This document shows positions 20,908-33,058 of a DNA stretch of 64,000 bases, piece after piece. The translations under genes and the position numbers were made by a program. The first letter of the stretch is position 1. The number at the start of each line of letters is the position of its first letter. This stretch comes from Sideroxydans sp. (GTDB lineage: Bacteria; Pseudomonadota; Gammaproteobacteria; Burkholderiales; Gallionellaceae): the NCBI GenBank assembly GCA_024636935.1, contig JAGXGC010000007.1:45794-109793 (forward strand), read 5' to 3'. The notes under the pieces were generated by a model. It was not told the origin of the DNA, ran no database searches, and was given only the letters and a program-made list of their open reading frames with translations.

Positions 20908-21248
20908 ATCGTATTGTGACCGGCGCGCATTACGGTCTGCGCGACTGGCTGGTACAGCGTGTTACAGCCGGTGTGATGGTGCTCTACGTATTGGGACTGG
21001 CAGGATGGGCGCTGTGGCAACCGGCATTCGGCTATGACATCTGGACCGAATTATTTTCCGGTGATTTGATGCGCTCGTTCTCTTTGCTGTTTCTGCTCAG
21101 TCTGTTCTATCACGCTTGGATCGGCGTGCGCGACATCGTGATGGATTACGTTAAGCTGGCCAGCATCCGCTTGCTAATCCATGTATTGGTCATACTGGCT
21201 TTGATCATGTATGTGATCTGGGCTGTACAAATTCTCTGGGGTCTTTGA
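20901..21248 (+). CDS. sdhD: Succinate dehydrogenase membrane anchor subunit
   Basis: [33 protein letters not shown]. Confidence 0.92.
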   Translation: MVNRIVTGAHYGLRDWLVQRVTAGVMVLYVLGLAGWALWQPAFGYDIWTELFSGDLMRSFSLLFLLSLFYHAWIGVRDIVMDYVKLASIRLLIHVLVILALIMYVIWAVQILWGL

Positions 21249-21249
21249 G

Positions 21250-23013
21250 ATGGCAATAACTAAAAGAACATTCGATGTGGTTGTGGTGGGTGCAGGCGGC
21301 GCAGGTATGCGTGCAGCACTGACGCTTTCGCAGGCCGGCCTCAAAGTGGCGGTGCTGTCTAAAGTGTTTCCCACGCGCTCGCATACTGTCGCGGCCCAAG
21401 GCGGTATCGCCGCTTCGCTGGGTAATGTGAACGAGGATAACTGGCACTGGCATATGTATGACACCGTGAAAGGTTCGGACTACCTCGGAGATCAGGATGC
21501 CATCGAATACATGTGCCGCGCCGCGCCGGAGGTGGTCTACGAACTGGAGCACTTCGGCATGCCATTCGACCGCCTCGATAGTGGCAAGATCTACCAGCGA
21601 CCGTTCGGTGGGCACATGCAGGATTATGGCAAGAATCCGGTGCCGCGCGCTTGTGCGGCTGCTGACCGTACCGGCCATGCATTGCTGCACACGTTGTATC
21701 AGCAGAACGTCAAAGCCAACACCAACTTCTTTGTCGAATGGATGGCGCTAGACCTGATTCGTGATCAGGACGGCGACGTGCTGGGCGTGGTGGCGATGGA
21801 GATCGAGACCTCCGAAGTGATGATTTTGCAAGCGCGTGCCACACTGTTCGCCACTGGTGGTGCGGGACGTATCTTCTCTGCCAGCACCAATGCCTATATC
21901 AACACCGGTGACGGTCTAGGTATCGCAGCCCGCGCAGGTATCCCGCTGGAGGACATGGAGTTCTTCCAGTTCCATCCGACCGGTGTACACGGTGCAGGGG
22001 TGTTGATCACCGAAGGCGTGCGTGGTGAGGGTGGTTATCTGGTGAATAAGGATGGCGAGCGATTCATGCCGCGCTATGCGCCGACCGCGAAAGATCTGGC
22101 CAGCCGCGATGTAGTGTCGCGCGCGATGGCGACCGAGATCAAGGAAGGGCGCGGCTGCGGCCCTCATGGTGATCACGTGCTGCTCAAGCTAGACCATTTG
22201 GGCGACGAAGTGATTCGTCATCGTCTGCCGGGCATCCGCGACATCGCACTCAAGTTCGCCCATGTCGATCCCTCCAAAGCACCTATTCCCGTAGTGCCAA
22301 CCGCCCACTACATGATGGGCGGCATCCCTACCAACTATCACGGACAGGTGGTGGCTCCGCAAGGCACTGGCCCGGATGTGGTGGTGCAGGGCTTTTATGC
22401 GGTGGGCGAATGTGCATGTGTGTCGGTGCACGGTGCCAATCGTCTTGGATGTAATTCGCTGCTCGATCTGATTGTGTTCGGGCGTGCCGCTGCACGCCAG
22501 GTGATAGAAGACCTGAAGGCCAATCCGAACCATAAACCACTGCCCGCTGATGCGGCAGACCGTCCTCTGTCTCGACTGGCACGCCTAGAAGAACAGAAGA
22601 ACGGTGAAAGTGTTGCCGAAGTCGGTGATGCGATGCGCAAAGTGATGCAAGCACATTGCGGCGTATTTCGTTTCCCAGATCTGTTGACGGAGGGGGTGAC
22701 CAAGATACGCGAGGTGGCAGAGCGTGTAAAAAGCACCGAGATAAAGGACAAGAGCAAGGTGTTCAATACAGCAAGGATCGAGGCGCTGGAGTTGGATAAT
22801 CTGATTGAAGTGGCGCAGGCAACCATGACCGCTGCAGAGGCGCGCAAGGAAAGTCGAGGGGCGCATGCACGCGAAGATTTCCCCGAGCGTGACGACAAGA
22901 ACTGGCTCAAACATTCACTGTATTTCAGCGAGGACCGGCGTCTCGATTACAAACCGGTACGTCTGAAGCCGCTTACCGTGGAAACATTCCCGCTCAAGGC
23001 GCGGGTTTACTAG
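21250..23013 (+). CDS. sdhA: Succinate dehydrogenase flavoprotein subunit
   Basis: [52 protein letters not shown]. Confidence 0.96.
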   Translation: MAITKRTFDVVVVGAGGAGMRAALTLSQAGLKVAVLSKVFPTRSHTVAAQGGIAASLGNVNEDNWHWHMYDTVKGSDYLGDQDAIEYMCRAAPEVVYELEHFGMPFDRLDSGKIYQRPFGGHMQDYGKNPVPRACAAADRTGHALLHTLYQQNVKANTNFFVEWMALDLIRDQDGDVLGVVAMEIETSEVMILQARATLFATGGAGRIFSASTNAYINTGDGLGIAARAGIPLEDMEFFQFHPTGVHGAGVLITEGVRGEGGYLVNKDGERFMPRYAPTAKDLASRDVVSRAMATEIKEGRGCGPHGDHVLLKLDHLGDEVIRHRLPGIRDIALKFAHVDPSKAPIPVVPTAHYMMGGIPTNYHGQVVAPQGTGPDVVVQGFYAVGECACVSVHGANRLGCNSLLDLIVFGRAAARQVIEDLKANPNHKPLPADAADRPLSRLARLEEQKNGESVAEVGDAMRKVMQAHCGVFRFPDLLTEGVTKIREVAERVKSTEIKDKSKVFNTARIEALELDNLIEVAQATMTAAEARKESRGAHAREDFPERDDKNWLKHSLYFSEDRRLDYKPVRLKPLTVETFPLKARVY

Positions 23014-23022
23014 GAGACGGCG

Positions 23023-23718
23023 ATGAAGTTCAGAATCTATCGCTACAACCCGGAAGCGGATAGCGCACCTTACATGCAGGATTACGATTTGGACTTGCAG
23101 GCGGGAGATGCCATGCTGTTGGATGCACTGATGCAGTTGCGTCAGCAGGATGACAGTCTGGGTTTTCGCAAGTCTTGCCGCGAAGGCGTGTGCGGTTCCG
23201 ACGCGATGAATATCAATGGTCGCAACGGTTTGGCCTGTATCACGCCGCTGTCATCGCTTAAACAGCCGATCGAGATTCGTCCTTTGCCCGGTCTGCCGGT
23301 GATACGCGATCTGATCGTGGATATGACGCAGTTCTTCAAACAGTACCATTCAATCAAACCGTATCTGGTGAACAACGATCCGCCGCCCGAGACCGAGCGT
23401 TTGCAATCGCCCAAAGATAGAGCCGAACTGGATGGACTGTACGAATGCATCCTGTGTGCATGTTGCACGACAGCTTGTCCCTCGTTCTGGTGGAATCCGG
23501 ATAAATTCGTTGGCCCGTCGGGTCTGTTGCAGGCTTACCGTTTTCTTGCGGATACGCGTGATCAAGATACTGCCGCGAGACTAGATAATCTGGAAGACCC
23601 GTATCGCTTGTTCCGTTGTCATACCATCATGAACTGTGTCGACGTCTGTCCCAAAGAATTGAACCCGACGGAAGCGATCGGCAAGATCAAGGACATGATG
23701 GTAAAGAGGATGGTATAA
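23023..23718 (+). CDS. sdhB: Succinate dehydrogenase iron-sulfur subunit
   Basis: SCREGVCGSDAMNING; CILCACCTTACPSFWWN. Confidence 0.95.
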   Translation: MKFRIYRYNPEADSAPYMQDYDLDLQAGDAMLLDALMQLRQQDDSLGFRKSCREGVCGSDAMNINGRNGLACITPLSSLKQPIEIRPLPGLPVIRDLIVDMTQFFKQYHSIKPYLVNNDPPPETERLQSPKDRAELDGLYECILCACCTTACPSFWWNPDKFVGPSGLLQAYRFLADTRDQDTAARLDNLEDPYRLFRCHTIMNCVDVCPKELNPTEAIGKIKDMMVKRMV

Positions 23719-23731
23719 GGATGCGATTCTG

Positions 23732-23980
23732 ATGTTGTCTGTCGATCCGGTTTTTCTGGAGCGGGTGCGTTGGCGTTGCCGGCGTGGCATGCTTGAAATG
23801 GATATCCTGTTGGGGCGTTTCGTCGAGCAGCGATATGCGCAATTGGACGCGCAACAGCGGGAAGCTTTTGATGAATTGTTGGACCTGCCGGACACCGATC
23901 TATGGGATTTGGTGCGCGGTGATAAAGAGCCGGAACAGGCGCAACAGCGCGAAGTGCTGGAATGGTTAAAACAGGTTTGA
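23732..23980 (+). CDS. sdhE: FAD assembly factor SdhE
   Basis: [20 protein letters not shown], sdh operon position. Confidence 0.9.
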   Translation: MLSVDPVFLERVRWRCRRGMLEMDILLGRFVEQRYAQLDAQQREAFDELLDLPDTDLWDLVRGDKEPEQAQQREVLEWLKQV

Positions 23981-23991
23981 AAGGGGAAGAG

Positions 23992-25284
23992 ATGAATATG
24001 GAAACCGGTCGTATCGCAACATTGACACTTGATGATGGACGCACACTGGAACTGCCTATCCTGAAAGGTACTTTGGGACCGGATGTGCTTGATATCCGTA
24101 ATCTGGGAAAAGTTGGTTTGTTCACCTACGATCCGGCATTCTTTTCCACTTCCAGTTGTATTTCCGAGATCACTTTTATCGATGGCGATGTGGGCTTGCT
24201 GTATTACCGCGGCTATCCTATCGAGCAACTGGCAGAGAACTCCGATTTTCTTGAGGTCTGCCATCTACTGTTGAATGGTGAATTGCCCAATGCGGAACAG
24301 AAGGCTGGGTTCATCCGCAATATCACCCGCCATACCATGGTGCATGATCAATTGGCGCGTTTCCTCAACGGCTTCCGTCGCGACGCTCACCCGATGGCAG
24401 TGATGGTGGGTGTGGTTGGTGCGTTGTCAGCGTTCTACCACGATTCACTAGATATCAATAATCCACAACATCGCGAGATATCAGCACATCGTCTATTGGC
24501 CAAGGTGCCAACCATTGCGGCAATGGCGTACAAATACAATGTAGGCGAACCGTTCATCTATCCGAAGAATAAGTTCTCTTATGTGGAGAACTTTCTGTAC
24601 ATGATGTTCGCTACGCCTGCGGAGGAATACGAGCCGAATCCGATCTTGGTGCGCGCACTGGAACGCATTCTGATCCTACATGCGGATCATGAGCAGAATG
24701 CTTCCACTTCCACTGTTCGTTTGGCCGGTTCCAGTGGCGCCAATCCATTTGCCTGTATCGCTTCAGGCATCGCGGCGTTGTGGGGCCCCGCACACGGCGG
24801 AGCAAATGAGGCTGCACTGAAGATGCTGGAAGAGATCGGCGATGTGTCACGCGTTGCTGAATATGTGCAGGGCGTAAAAGACAAGAAATATCGTCTGATG
24901 GGATTTGGTCATCGGGTATACAAAAACATGGATCCGCGTGCAGCCGTGATGCGCCAGACTTGCTACGAAGTACTGAATGAGCTCAAGCTGGAGGACAACA
25001 AGTTGTTCGAGTTGGCGATGGAGCTGGAGAAGACAGCGCTGAACGATCCTTACTTCATTGAGCGCAAGCTGTATCCGAATGTGGACTTCTATTCCGGCAT
25101 TGTTTTAAGTGCAATCGGCATCCCGACCAATATGTTCACAGTGATCTTCGCCGTGGCACGCACCATAGGTTGGGTGTCACAGTGGAATGAGATGGTGGCT
25201 GACGATGAACAGAAGATCGGGCGTCCGCGCCAGTTATACCGAGGCGCAGAGCGTCGTGATTTCGTACCAGTGGATAAGCGCTGA
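23992..25284 (+). CDS. gltA: Citrate synthase
   Basis: [73 protein letters not shown]. Confidence 0.96.
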   Translation: MNMETGRIATLTLDDGRTLELPILKGTLGPDVLDIRNLGKVGLFTYDPAFFSTSSCISEITFIDGDVGLLYYRGYPIEQLAENSDFLEVCHLLLNGELPNAEQKAGFIRNITRHTMVHDQLARFLNGFRRDAHPMAVMVGVVGALSAFYHDSLDINNPQHREISAHRLLAKVPTIAAMAYKYNVGEPFIYPKNKFSYVENFLYMMFATPAEEYEPNPILVRALERILILHADHEQNASTSTVRLAGSSGANPFACIASGIAALWGPAHGGANEAALKMLEEIGDVSRVAEYVQGVKDKKYRLMGFGHRVYKNMDPRAAVMRQTCYEVLNELKLEDNKLFELAMELEKTALNDPYFIERKLYPNVDFYSGIVLSAIGIPTNMFTVIFAVARTIGWVSQWNEMVADDEQKIGRPRQLYRGAERRDFVPVDKR

Positions 25285-25296
25285 TCGGACATACTT

Positions 25297-28170
25297 ATGA
25301 CCGCCCCCGAAAGCAGTTACCTGCAAGCCATGCAAGACAGTTCACCGTTGTTTGGCGGGAACAACGTCTTTATTGAGGGATTGTACGAAGACTACTTGCG
25401 CAATCCCAGCAGTGTGCCGCCGGAATGGCGCGAATATTTCGTCAAGCTGCAGTCGACTGGGACGCAAGCCGATATAGCCCATTCACCGATCCGTCAAGGA
25501 TTGGCACTCAACGCCGCTGCCACTTCCCAGCCTTCCGTTTCGCAAACGGATGAGATGCGCAAGCAAGCATCGGTGTTGCAACTGATCAACGCCCATCGTT
25601 TCCTCGGTGTGCGCGCTGCCGATCTTGATCCACTCGCGCGTCATGTGAAGCCCGAAGTGGCCGAGCTGAATCCCGCCTACTACAACCTCTCAGAGTCGGA
25701 CATGAACACCTTGTTCAATACGGGCTCGTTGGTGGGCGGTGCGCGCATGACATTGCGCGACATCCTGCAACGACTACGCAGGATCTACTGCGGAAGCGTC
25801 GGTGCGGAATACATGTATATCAATAATGTGACGCAGAAACGCTGGATTCAGTCGCGATTGGAGGGTGAGCAGGGGCTGCCGAATTATCCTGCCGAGACTC
25901 GCCGAGCCATCCTCTCGCATCTCACTGCTGCAGAAGGGCTGGAGCGTTATCTGCATACCAAATATGTCGGTCAGAAGCGATTCTCACTGGAAGGTGGTGA
26001 GACGCTGATACCGTTGCTGCATCATCTGTTGCAGCGCGCGGGTAAGCAAGGGGTTAAAGAGTCCGTCATCGGTATGGCGCACCGTGGTCGCTTGAATGTG
26101 CTGGTGAATACCTTGGGTAAACAACCCAAGAATCTATTCGCAGAGTTCGAGGGCATCCATCATGAGCACTTGAGTTCCGGCGACGTCAAATATCACCAAG
26201 GATTCTCGTCTGACATCGACACACCGGGCGGCCCCATGCATCTCACGCTCGCATTCAATCCCTCTCATCTTGAGATCGTGAATCCAGTGGTTGAGGGTTC
26301 GGTGCGTGCACGCCAGCATCGCCGCAAGGACCTCAAAGGAAAAGAAGTGCTGCCGATCTTGCTGCACGGCGATGCCGCTTTTGCCGGGCAAGGCGTGAAT
26401 CAGGAAACGTTCAACCTGTCACAGACGCGAGGTTACAAGACTGGCGGCACCGTCCACGTTGTCATCAATAACCAGATTGGATTTACCACCTCAATGGCTC
26501 AGGACGCACGTTCCTCGCAGTATTGCACCGACGTGGCAAAGATGGTTGAAGCACCCGTATTTCACGTCAATGGCAATGATCCTGAAGCTGTGCTGATGGT
26601 CACAGAACTGGCCTTCGACTTCCGTCAGCAGTTCAGCAAAGACGTGGTGATCGACATGGTTTGTTTCCGCAAATTGGGACACAACGAACAGGATGAGCCG
26701 CTGGTCACCCAACCTTTCATGTATGGCTACATCAACAAGCACCCCGGCATGCGAGCGCTTTATGGGCAGAAGCTGGTGGAGGCCGGTGTGATCGAGGCTG
26801 GCGAGCCGGAGGCGATGATTGCCGAGTATCGCGCTGCGCTGGATGAAGGGCGTAGCCCGATCGCCAAGGTGATACCGGACTACCATTTCGAATACGGCGT
26901 GAGCTGGGCCAAGTACCGTGGTGATGTGCCTTGGAATATTCCGCTCGACACCGGTGTCTCGCTGGAGCGTTTGCAACAACTTGCCGAGCGACTGACGGAT
27001 GTGCCTGAGGGATTCACCTTGCATTCGCGCGTGCAGAAGATCGTGACCGACCGCGTTGCCATGGGCAAGGGCGAACTGCCACTTGACTGGGGTATGGCTG
27101 AGAACTTGGCTTATGCCACTTTGCTTACCGAAGGTTATGCAGTGCGTCTGTCTGGTGAAGATTGCGAACGCGGCACTTTCTTCCATCGTCACGCCGTGTG
27201 GCACGACCAGAATCGTACGCAATGGGATAAAGGGTATTTCACGCCGCTGCAGAAGCTTGCCCCCGACCAGTCTGATTTCGTGGTCATCAATTCCATCCTG
27301 TCTGAAGCTGCCGTGCTGGGCTATGAATATGGTTTTGCCACGGCAGAGCCTGAGACTTTGACGATATGGGAAGCGCAGTTCGGTGACTTCGCCAATGGCG
27401 CTCAGGTCGTCATCGATCAGTTCATCACTTCCGGCGAAGCGAAGTGGGGCAGGATGAACGGGCTCACCATGCTGTTGCCGCATGGTTACGAAGGCCAAGG
27501 GCCAGAGCACTCTTCCGCCCGCATCGAGCGCTATCTGCAACTGTGCGCGGACTACAACATACAAGTGTGTATCCCCTCCAACTCTGCGCAGATATTCCAT
27601 CTTTTGCGCCGTCAAATGGTGCGACCAACACGCAAACCGTTGATCGTGTTTACGCCCAAGAGTCTGTTGCGCAGCAAGGATGCTTCTTCACTGTTGGAAG
27701 ATTTGACGCACGGCGGCTTCCTGTCTGTGATCCCGGAAGTCGATACCTTGGATGCCAGCAAAGTGCGTCGCATCATCGCCTGTAGCGGCAAGGTATATTA
27801 CGACTTGATCAAGGGGCGAACCGAGCGCGGCCTCTCCGACATGGCGATCATCCGTATTGAGCAGCTCTATCCTTTTCCGCATGACGAATTCGCTGCGCAG
27901 GTCGCCGCTTACCCGAACGCAACCGAAGTCGTCTGGTGCCAGGAAGAGCCGGGCAATCAGGGCGCTTGGCACCGCATTCAGCATTACCTGCTGCGGCAGA
28001 TGCGCAAAGGCATGCGTCTCGATTACGCATTGAGGCCTTCGTCGGCATCGCCGGCAGCAGGCTATCTCGCCATTCATAACGAGCAACAGAAAGCCGTGGT
28101 CGAGGCCGCTTTCCGCCCCGATCTGGACGTCAAGAACAGACCAGGAGTACATCACTATGAGCATCATTGA
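25297..28170 (+). CDS. sucA: 2-oxoglutarate dehydrogenase E1
   Basis: 957 aa; [40 protein letters not shown]. Confidence 0.96.
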   Translation: MTAPESSYLQAMQDSSPLFGGNNVFIEGLYEDYLRNPSSVPPEWREYFVKLQSTGTQADIAHSPIRQGLALNAAATSQPSVSQTDEMRKQASVLQLINAHRFLGVRAADLDPLARHVKPEVAELNPAYYNLSESDMNTLFNTGSLVGGARMTLRDILQRLRRIYCGSVGAEYMYINNVTQKRWIQSRLEGEQGLPNYPAETRRAILSHLTAAEGLERYLHTKYVGQKRFSLEGGETLIPLLHHLLQRAGKQGVKESVIGMAHRGRLNVLVNTLGKQPKNLFAEFEGIHHEHLSSGDVKYHQGFSSDIDTPGGPMHLTLAFNPSHLEIVNPVVEGSVRARQHRRKDLKGKEVLPILLHGDAAFAGQGVNQETFNLSQTRGYKTGGTVHVVINNQIGFTTSMAQDARSSQYCTDVAKMVEAPVFHVNGNDPEAVLMVTELAFDFRQQFSKDVVIDMVCFRKLGHNEQDEPLVTQPFMYGYINKHPGMRALYGQKLVEAGVIEAGEPEAMIAEYRAALDEGRSPIAKVIPDYHFEYGVSWAKYRGDVPWNIPLDTGVSLERLQQLAERLTDVPEGFTLHSRVQKIVTDRVAMGKGELPLDWGMAENLAYATLLTEGYAVRLSGEDCERGTFFHRHAVWHDQNRTQWDKGYFTPLQKLAPDQSDFVVINSILSEAAVLGYEYGFATAEPETLTIWEAQFGDFANGAQVVIDQFITSGEAKWGRMNGLTMLLPHGYEGQGPEHSSARIERYLQLCADYNIQVCIPSNSAQIFHLLRRQMVRPTRKPLIVFTPKSLLRSKDASSLLEDLTHGGFLSVIPEVDTLDASKVRRIIACSGKVYYDLIKGRTERGLSDMAIIRIEQLYPFPHDEFAAQVAAYPNATEVVWCQEEPGNQGAWHRIQHYLLRQMRKGMRLDYALRPSSASPAAGYLAIHNEQQKAVVEAAFRPDLDVKNRPGVHHYEHH

Positions 28171-29353
28171 AGTCAAAGTCCCGCAATTATCCGAGTCCGT
28201 CTCCGAAGCGACACTGCTGACCTGGAACAAGAAGGTCGGCGAGCAGGTCAGCGAAGGCGAGAACCTGATCGACATCGAGACCGATAAGGTAGTGCTGGAA
28301 CTGCCTGCGATCAAGAGCGGTGTGCTAAGCCGTATCTTGAAAGAGAGTGGTTCGCAAGTGGTGAGCGGCGAGGTCATCGCGCAGATCGATTCTGCCGCTA
28401 CAGCTAAACCCTCTGCAGCCGAGACTGCCGAGCCGGTTGAAGCTGAGGCACCTAGCGCCAAAGCAGCAGTGCCTGCCGCTGTATCACCTTCCGCCCGCAA
28501 GTTGGCTCATGAACATGATGTGGATGCCGCCAACCTGACAGGCAGCGGCAAAAATGGTTTGGTCACCAAGGAAGATGTATTGAGCGCAGTGCAGGCTAAG
28601 CCTGCTGCGGCAGCTGCAGCAGTGCCAGTATCGGCAACTGTTTCCAGCATGGAACGAACCGAGCAGCGCGTACCGATGACACGCATCCGCCAGCGTATCG
28701 CTGAACGTCTGCTGCAATCACAGGCAAACGCCGCCATCCTCACCACCTTCAATGAAGTGAATATGCAGCCGGTGATGGAATTGCGCAGCCGTTACAAGGA
28801 TGCGTTCGAGAAGAAGCATGGTGTGAAGCTCGGCTTCTCCTCCTTCTTCGTCAAAGCGGCTGTGCATGCGCTGAAGAAGTTTCCCGTCGTCAATGCATCG
28901 GTCGACGGTACCGATGTGCTGTACCACAACTATTTCGATATCGGTGTCGCCATCGGCAGCGAGCGCGGCTTGGTAGTGCCCATCATTCGTGATGCAGACC
29001 GCATATCGTTCGCGGATATCGAGCGCCGCATTGCCGACTTCGCCGCACGGGCCAAGGACGGCAAGATCGGTATGGAAGAGTTATCAGGCGGCACCTTTTC
29101 CATCACCAACGGCGGCGTGTTCGGCTCCATGTTATCCACCCCCATCATCAACCCGCCGCAAAGCGCCATCCTCGGTATCCACGCAACCAAGGAAAGGCCT
29201 GTTGCGGAGAACGGCCAGGTCGTCATCCGTCCGATGAACTACCTTGCGGTGTCATACGACCATCGCATCATCGACGGTCGCGAAGCTGTGCAGTTCCTAG
29301 TGGCGATCAAGGAATATCTTGAGATGCCAGGCCTCGTGTTGCTGGATCTGTGA
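28157..29353 (+). CDS. sucB: 2-oxoglutarate dehydrogenase E2 (dihydrolipoyl succinyltransferase)
   Basis: Lipoyl [11 protein letters not shown]; catalytic [16 protein letters not shown]. Confidence 0.95.
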   Translation: MSIIEVKVPQLSESVSEATLLTWNKKVGEQVSEGENLIDIETDKVVLELPAIKSGVLSRILKESGSQVVSGEVIAQIDSAATAKPSAAETAEPVEAEAPSAKAAVPAAVSPSARKLAHEHDVDAANLTGSGKNGLVTKEDVLSAVQAKPAAAAAAVPVSATVSSMERTEQRVPMTRIRQRIAERLLQSQANAAILTTFNEVNMQPVMELRSRYKDAFEKKHGVKLGFSSFFVKAAVHALKKFPVVNASVDGTDVLYHNYFDIGVAIGSERGLVVPIIRDADRISFADIERRIADFAARAKDGKIGMEELSGGTFSITNGGVFGSMLSTPIINPPQSAILGIHATKERPVAENGQVVIRPMNYLAVSYDHRIIDGREAVQFLVAIKEYLEMPGLVLLDL

Positions 29354-30348
29354 TGGCTACGTTCCGCGCATTTCGTATCTTTGACGAGAACGGCAAGTCT
29401 CAGGGCCGGCTGGTCGATCTGAGTCTGGATGATCTCGATGCGGGCGAGGTCGTCATTCGCGTCCATCACTCCGGTTTGAATTACAAGGATGCTCTGGCTG
29501 CGACCGGAGCGGGCAAAGTAATACGCCGATTTCCTTGCGTGGGTGGCGTGGACGCGGCGGGAATCGTTGAGAGTTCGGCTGATTCACGATTCAAGCCCGG
29601 CGATTCGGTACTGGTCACTGGCTACGACATGGGCGTTGCGCATGATGGCGGTTTTGCCGAATACGCGCGGGTGCCTGCTGACTGGCTGGTGCCATTGCCG
29701 GTCGGGCTGACGTTGTTCGAAGCGATGGCACTGGGCACCGCAGGATTCACGGCAGCTTTGGCGATACACCGACTCGAACAGAATGAGATGACACCGGACA
29801 AAGGCAAGGTGCTTGTAACTGGCGCGACCGGTGGTGTGGGGAGTCTAGCGGTACAGATGCTGGCACAACTGGGTTATCACGTGGTGGCGTTGACTAGTAA
29901 GGAAAGCGAGCAGGATTTCCTTAAGGGGCTTGGCGCAAGTGAAGTATTGCTGCGTGGCAGTATCGATATGCAAAGCACCCGTCCCTTGGAAAAGGGCTTG
30001 TGGGCTGCGGCACTGGATGCGGTGGGTGGCGATACCTTGGCTTGGCTGACGCGCACCATGCAGCAAGAAGGTGCTATCGCAAGTTTCGGCAATGCGGGAG
30101 GGGCAGCGCTGAATACCACGGTGTTTCCTTTCATCCTGCGTGGTGTGAAGCTGCTTGGCGTGGATTCGGCTGCGACCGTGATGCCGCTCCGCAAGCACTT
30201 GTGGGGCAGGCTTGCATCTGAATTGCGACCGAATGGGCTGGATAAGATCGCTCACACCATTTCGTTGGATGAGTTGCCGCAAGCATGCGAGCAGTTGATA
30301 GCAGGCAAGGCGCATGGGCGGGCTGTGGTCGATTGCGCTGCGAAATGA
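29353..30348 (+). CDS. acuI: MDR-family acrylyl-CoA reductase-like oxidoreductase (AcuI/YhdH)
   Basis: HHSGLNYKDALAATGAGKVIRRFPCVGGVDAAGIVE; VTGATGGVGSLAVQMLAQLGY. Confidence 0.87.
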   Translation: MATFRAFRIFDENGKSQGRLVDLSLDDLDAGEVVIRVHHSGLNYKDALAATGAGKVIRRFPCVGGVDAAGIVESSADSRFKPGDSVLVTGYDMGVAHDGGFAEYARVPADWLVPLPVGLTLFEAMALGTAGFTAALAIHRLEQNEMTPDKGKVLVTGATGGVGSLAVQMLAQLGYHVVALTSKESEQDFLKGLGASEVLLRGSIDMQSTRPLEKGLWAAALDAVGGDTLAWLTRTMQQEGAIASFGNAGGAALNTTVFPFILRGVKLLGVDSAATVMPLRKHLWGRLASELRPNGLDKIAHTISLDELPQACEQLIAGKAHGRAVVDCAAK

Positions 30349-30397
30349 GAATTGCTCGGTTATAATCCGCGCCCCTCGAAGTCGTCTGACTTCGAAT

Positions 30398-30482
30398 GCG
30401 AAAGTGGCGGAATTGGTAGACGCACTGGATTTAGGTTCCAGCGCCGCAAGGCGTGAGAGTTCGAGTCTCTCCTTTCGCACCA
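30398..30482 (+). tRNA. tRNA-Leu, anticodon TAG, CCA encoded
   Basis: GCGAAAG...CTGGA-TTTAGGT-TCCAG...GAGAG-TTCGAGT-CTCTC-CTTTCGC-ACCA cloverleaf with long variable arm. Confidence 0.95.
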
Positions 30483-30505
30483 AGTACTTACGTTACTTCT
30501 GCGTA

Positions 30506-30562
30506 CCGGCAAATCCCTGAAATTACCTATGAATTTTGGCAAAATTTGCCGGAATTTGCCGG
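30506..30562. repeat. Tandem AATTTGCCGG x2 plus an inverted CCGGCAAAT copy just 3' of tRNA-Leu
   Basis: CCGGCAAAT at 30506; AATTTGCCGGAATTTGCCGG at 30543-30562. Confidence 0.8.
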
Positions 30563-30861
30563 AACATTTCTTTGTGGATTTCGCAAAGAAAGTTTAGTTT
30601 CTTGCTTTGAATCCGACTTACTTCTGTCAACCGTGCTATGCCGACGATGTTTTGGATGCTCATCAGCTGAATAGGCATTCAAATTAGGAGCATGCAGGTG
30701 GATGGTCCTCTCCCATAAGGGACGCCCAACAATTCCGATCATGGTTGCTTGACCGACAGGTCGTCTCTGGGCTCTTTATCGGTGCCATAGCGGACACTCA
30801 GGAAAGAGGTGTGCTATTTCTGTGCCAGAAGACGACACCTTGCCAAACAATAGTTCGACTA

Positions 30862-31359
30862 CTATTCGTAGAGTTGTATTATGAGTATTGCTAAATCGTA
30901 CCTATTAAAAGGAAATCTCCGCTTCCATCCAATAAATCGGATTGCGCTGACATCCCAGTTTTCTTTCCCGCCACCAAGAATAGCCATGATTGGTTCGGCA
31001 ATCCCAGAAGATGGAGTGCGAGCTATTCTGGTCAGAGTCCTTTTGTCCACAGGACTTAATGTTGTACTCCCTCGCGGGTGAGTATGCCAATCACCTAAGT
31101 ACGTCTCACGACCGTTGGTAATAAGATGATGTGCGGACAGCTCTGCCTGTTGGTACTCGGCATCAGGAACAAACCCATATCGACGGTGGATTGCTTTTGG
31201 GCCTGGTCCAATAATCGCAGTAACGACAACATCTCTATTATCTGCTACGTAACCAAGTAGCATGCCTCCAGTTTCCAAGGGAAAACTTAGTTCGCCAAGA
31301 GCGCACATCTGTATGTATGTGGGCTTTGGTATCCAAAACCGCTCATCCATGAGCGTCAC
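30862..31359 (-). CDS. JAB/JAMM metallo-isopeptidase (Cap3/DUB-like)
   Basis: E29 ... GDWHTHPRGSTTLSPVDKRTL: exact E / HxH(x7)SxxD JAMM motif; overlaps the E2-E1 gene. Confidence 0.9.
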   Translation of the reverse strand: MTLMDERFWIPKPTYIQMCALGELSFPLETGGMLLGYVADNRDVVVTAIIGPGPKAIHRRYGFVPDAEYQQAELSAHHLITNGRETYLGDWHTHPRGSTTLSPVDKRTLTRIARTPSSGIAEPIMAILGGGKENWDVSAIRFIGWKRRFPFNRYDLAILIIQLYE

Positions 31360-33058
31360 ATGCGATATTTACATCGAGCGGAAACGTTTCCCAATGAGGT
31401 GCGATTGGGCGTCCGTCACGCCACAGATTAACTATTCCTACGTCCCAATCAAAATCTGGGTATCCATTTTCATCTCCCAAGTTAAGGGTCGCGACGGCTA
31501 GGCGCACGGCTTCTAGTGCAACAACATCCATATCGAAGCCCGTCCCTGTAAAGGTTGGGCTGAAACAACCAACTGGATGGATGTTGGCGCCTTCTTCGAA
31601 GGCAGGGGTCGGGTAAACCCCTTCGGATTGATTATGCCTAAAGCACTTCCAGCAACCAGTCGTCTTGCCTCGAATCGCGCGACCAACGATGCCTCCCCGA
31701 CTGCCTGGTGTTCCAAATGCCCAATGATAAGGGATGCCTTGTTCCCAGGCTAAATCTGAAAGAAAATGCTGTACGGTAAATTCAACTGTGCAGTCAATAA
31801 TGATATCTACCTTGTCCAATGCCTGCGCCATTTGGCTCTCATGCAAAGTCAAGAATTCAGGAGTTGGAGTTCCTCCAACCTTTAGCGCGAATGGCTTCGT
31901 TTCAACGAAAGGATAATTCTGCTCAATGAATATTGAAAGGGCGTGCGATTTAGGAAGGCCAGTAGCTGATGACCCAAGCATCCAACGTGGACTGTTACCC
32001 GTCTGTACTAAATCGTGGTCGACGAGGCTAAGTCTTCCAACACCGGCTCTGGCAAGCTGCCATGCAACTGTCGAGCCTAACGCACCGAGTCCGAAAATGG
32101 CCGCCTTTTTTTGGGATAAACCTTTCAGGCGAGGCACACGGGCCTGAGCGTCATCCTGGCCGCCACGATCTGGTCTTGCAAGATAACAACGAATTTGACT
32201 GCCTGATGGTAGGCGTCGTTGACTACGTTGTGTGACGCTACGTTCTCGGAAACGAACAACAAAGATCCAGATATCGTGCAATTCTTTATATCGAGCTTCG
32301 TCTTGAAAGACAATGCCAATGATGTCGGGACCGCCATTGAAATCTGGTTGTTCAAGTTTGGGCCACACTGAAATCGCTTCAGCAAGTATATCTAGCGGCT
32401 TGTTAGTTTTTGGTCGGCACGACAGCCGAACCCAACGAGCCTTGAATCTACTTGGGTACCTTTTCTTGATAGCGCCATCTGCTTCTCCAAGCAAACTGCC
32501 ATTTACGCCATGAACCTCAAGTACAGCACCACGAAACTGCACATCGCTCGAACTCGGCTCTACACCAATTAGCAACTGCCCACGGTTGTTATCTAAAGGT
32601 AGGTTCCACCCCGAAGTTAAAACGAGGGAGCCAGTCTGAAAACTGCTTTCCAGATAGCCGGTGACAGGAGCACCCTCATGAGCTTCTATAACAGCAGGCT
32701 CACCCTCATTGGCTCTTAGTACTTCTGGTAGACGCTCAACGAGATACTGGGCAACAGAATCCCGCGAGGCGTCCCACTCTGAATCTATATGGGCGACAAA
32801 GCAAAGGAGCTTTGAATATGGATCCTGATGACGCGCCAAGTTAAGCGTTGGCGCAAATACCTGAAATGCGAAATATGGATAATTTGACGGAAAGACTACC
32901 GTTAGACGATGGTTTACTTCCGAGATGGGATATGTAACGTGCAGAGCGAGCTGACCAGCAGCTCGTCTTCCCGTATCTTCCTCGAATGAAAGCCCGGCAT
33001 CTTTTAATGCTTGGAGTTCAAATTCGAGACGCTCCGGATACTTTTCATACCAAAGCAA
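31343..33058 (-). CDS. E2-E1 fusion: N-terminal UBC-like domain plus C-terminal ThiF/E1-like adenylyltransferase (Cap2-like architecture)
   Basis: E2-like VVFPSNYPYFAFQVFAP...HQDPYSKLLCFV (Cys86)...W; E1 Rossmann KKAAIFGLGALGSTVAWQLARAGVGRLSLVDHD, GCWKC, PVGCFSP; TTG start. Confidence 0.88.
   Translation of the reverse strand: MLWYEKYPERLEFELQALKDAGLSFEEDTGRRAAGQLALHVTYPISEVNHRLTVVFPSNYPYFAFQVFAPTLNLARHQDPYSKLLCFVAHIDSEWDASRDSVAQYLVERLPEVLRANEGEPAVIEAHEGAPVTGYLESSFQTGSLVLTSGWNLPLDNNRGQLLIGVEPSSSDVQFRGAVLEVHGVNGSLLGEADGAIKKRYPSRFKARWVRLSCRPKTNKPLDILAEAISVWPKLEQPDFNGGPDIIGIVFQDEARYKELHDIWIFVVRFRERSVTQRSQRRLPSGSQIRCYLARPDRGGQDDAQARVPRLKGLSQKKAAIFGLGALGSTVAWQLARAGVGRLSLVDHDLVQTGNSPRWMLGSSATGLPKSHALSIFIEQNYPFVETKPFALKVGGTPTPEFLTLHESQMAQALDKVDIIIDCTVEFTVQHFLSDLAWEQGIPYHWAFGTPGSRGGIVGRAIRGKTTGCWKCFRHNQSEGVYPTPAFEEGANIHPVGCFSPTFTGTGFDMDVVALEAVRLAVATLNLGDENGYPDFDWDVGIVNLWRDGRPIAPHWETFPLDVNIACDAHG

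Noticed and set aside
26491-27615. 374-aa antisense ORF inside sucA
   Set aside because: Shadow ORF of sucA; no RBS or domain evidence
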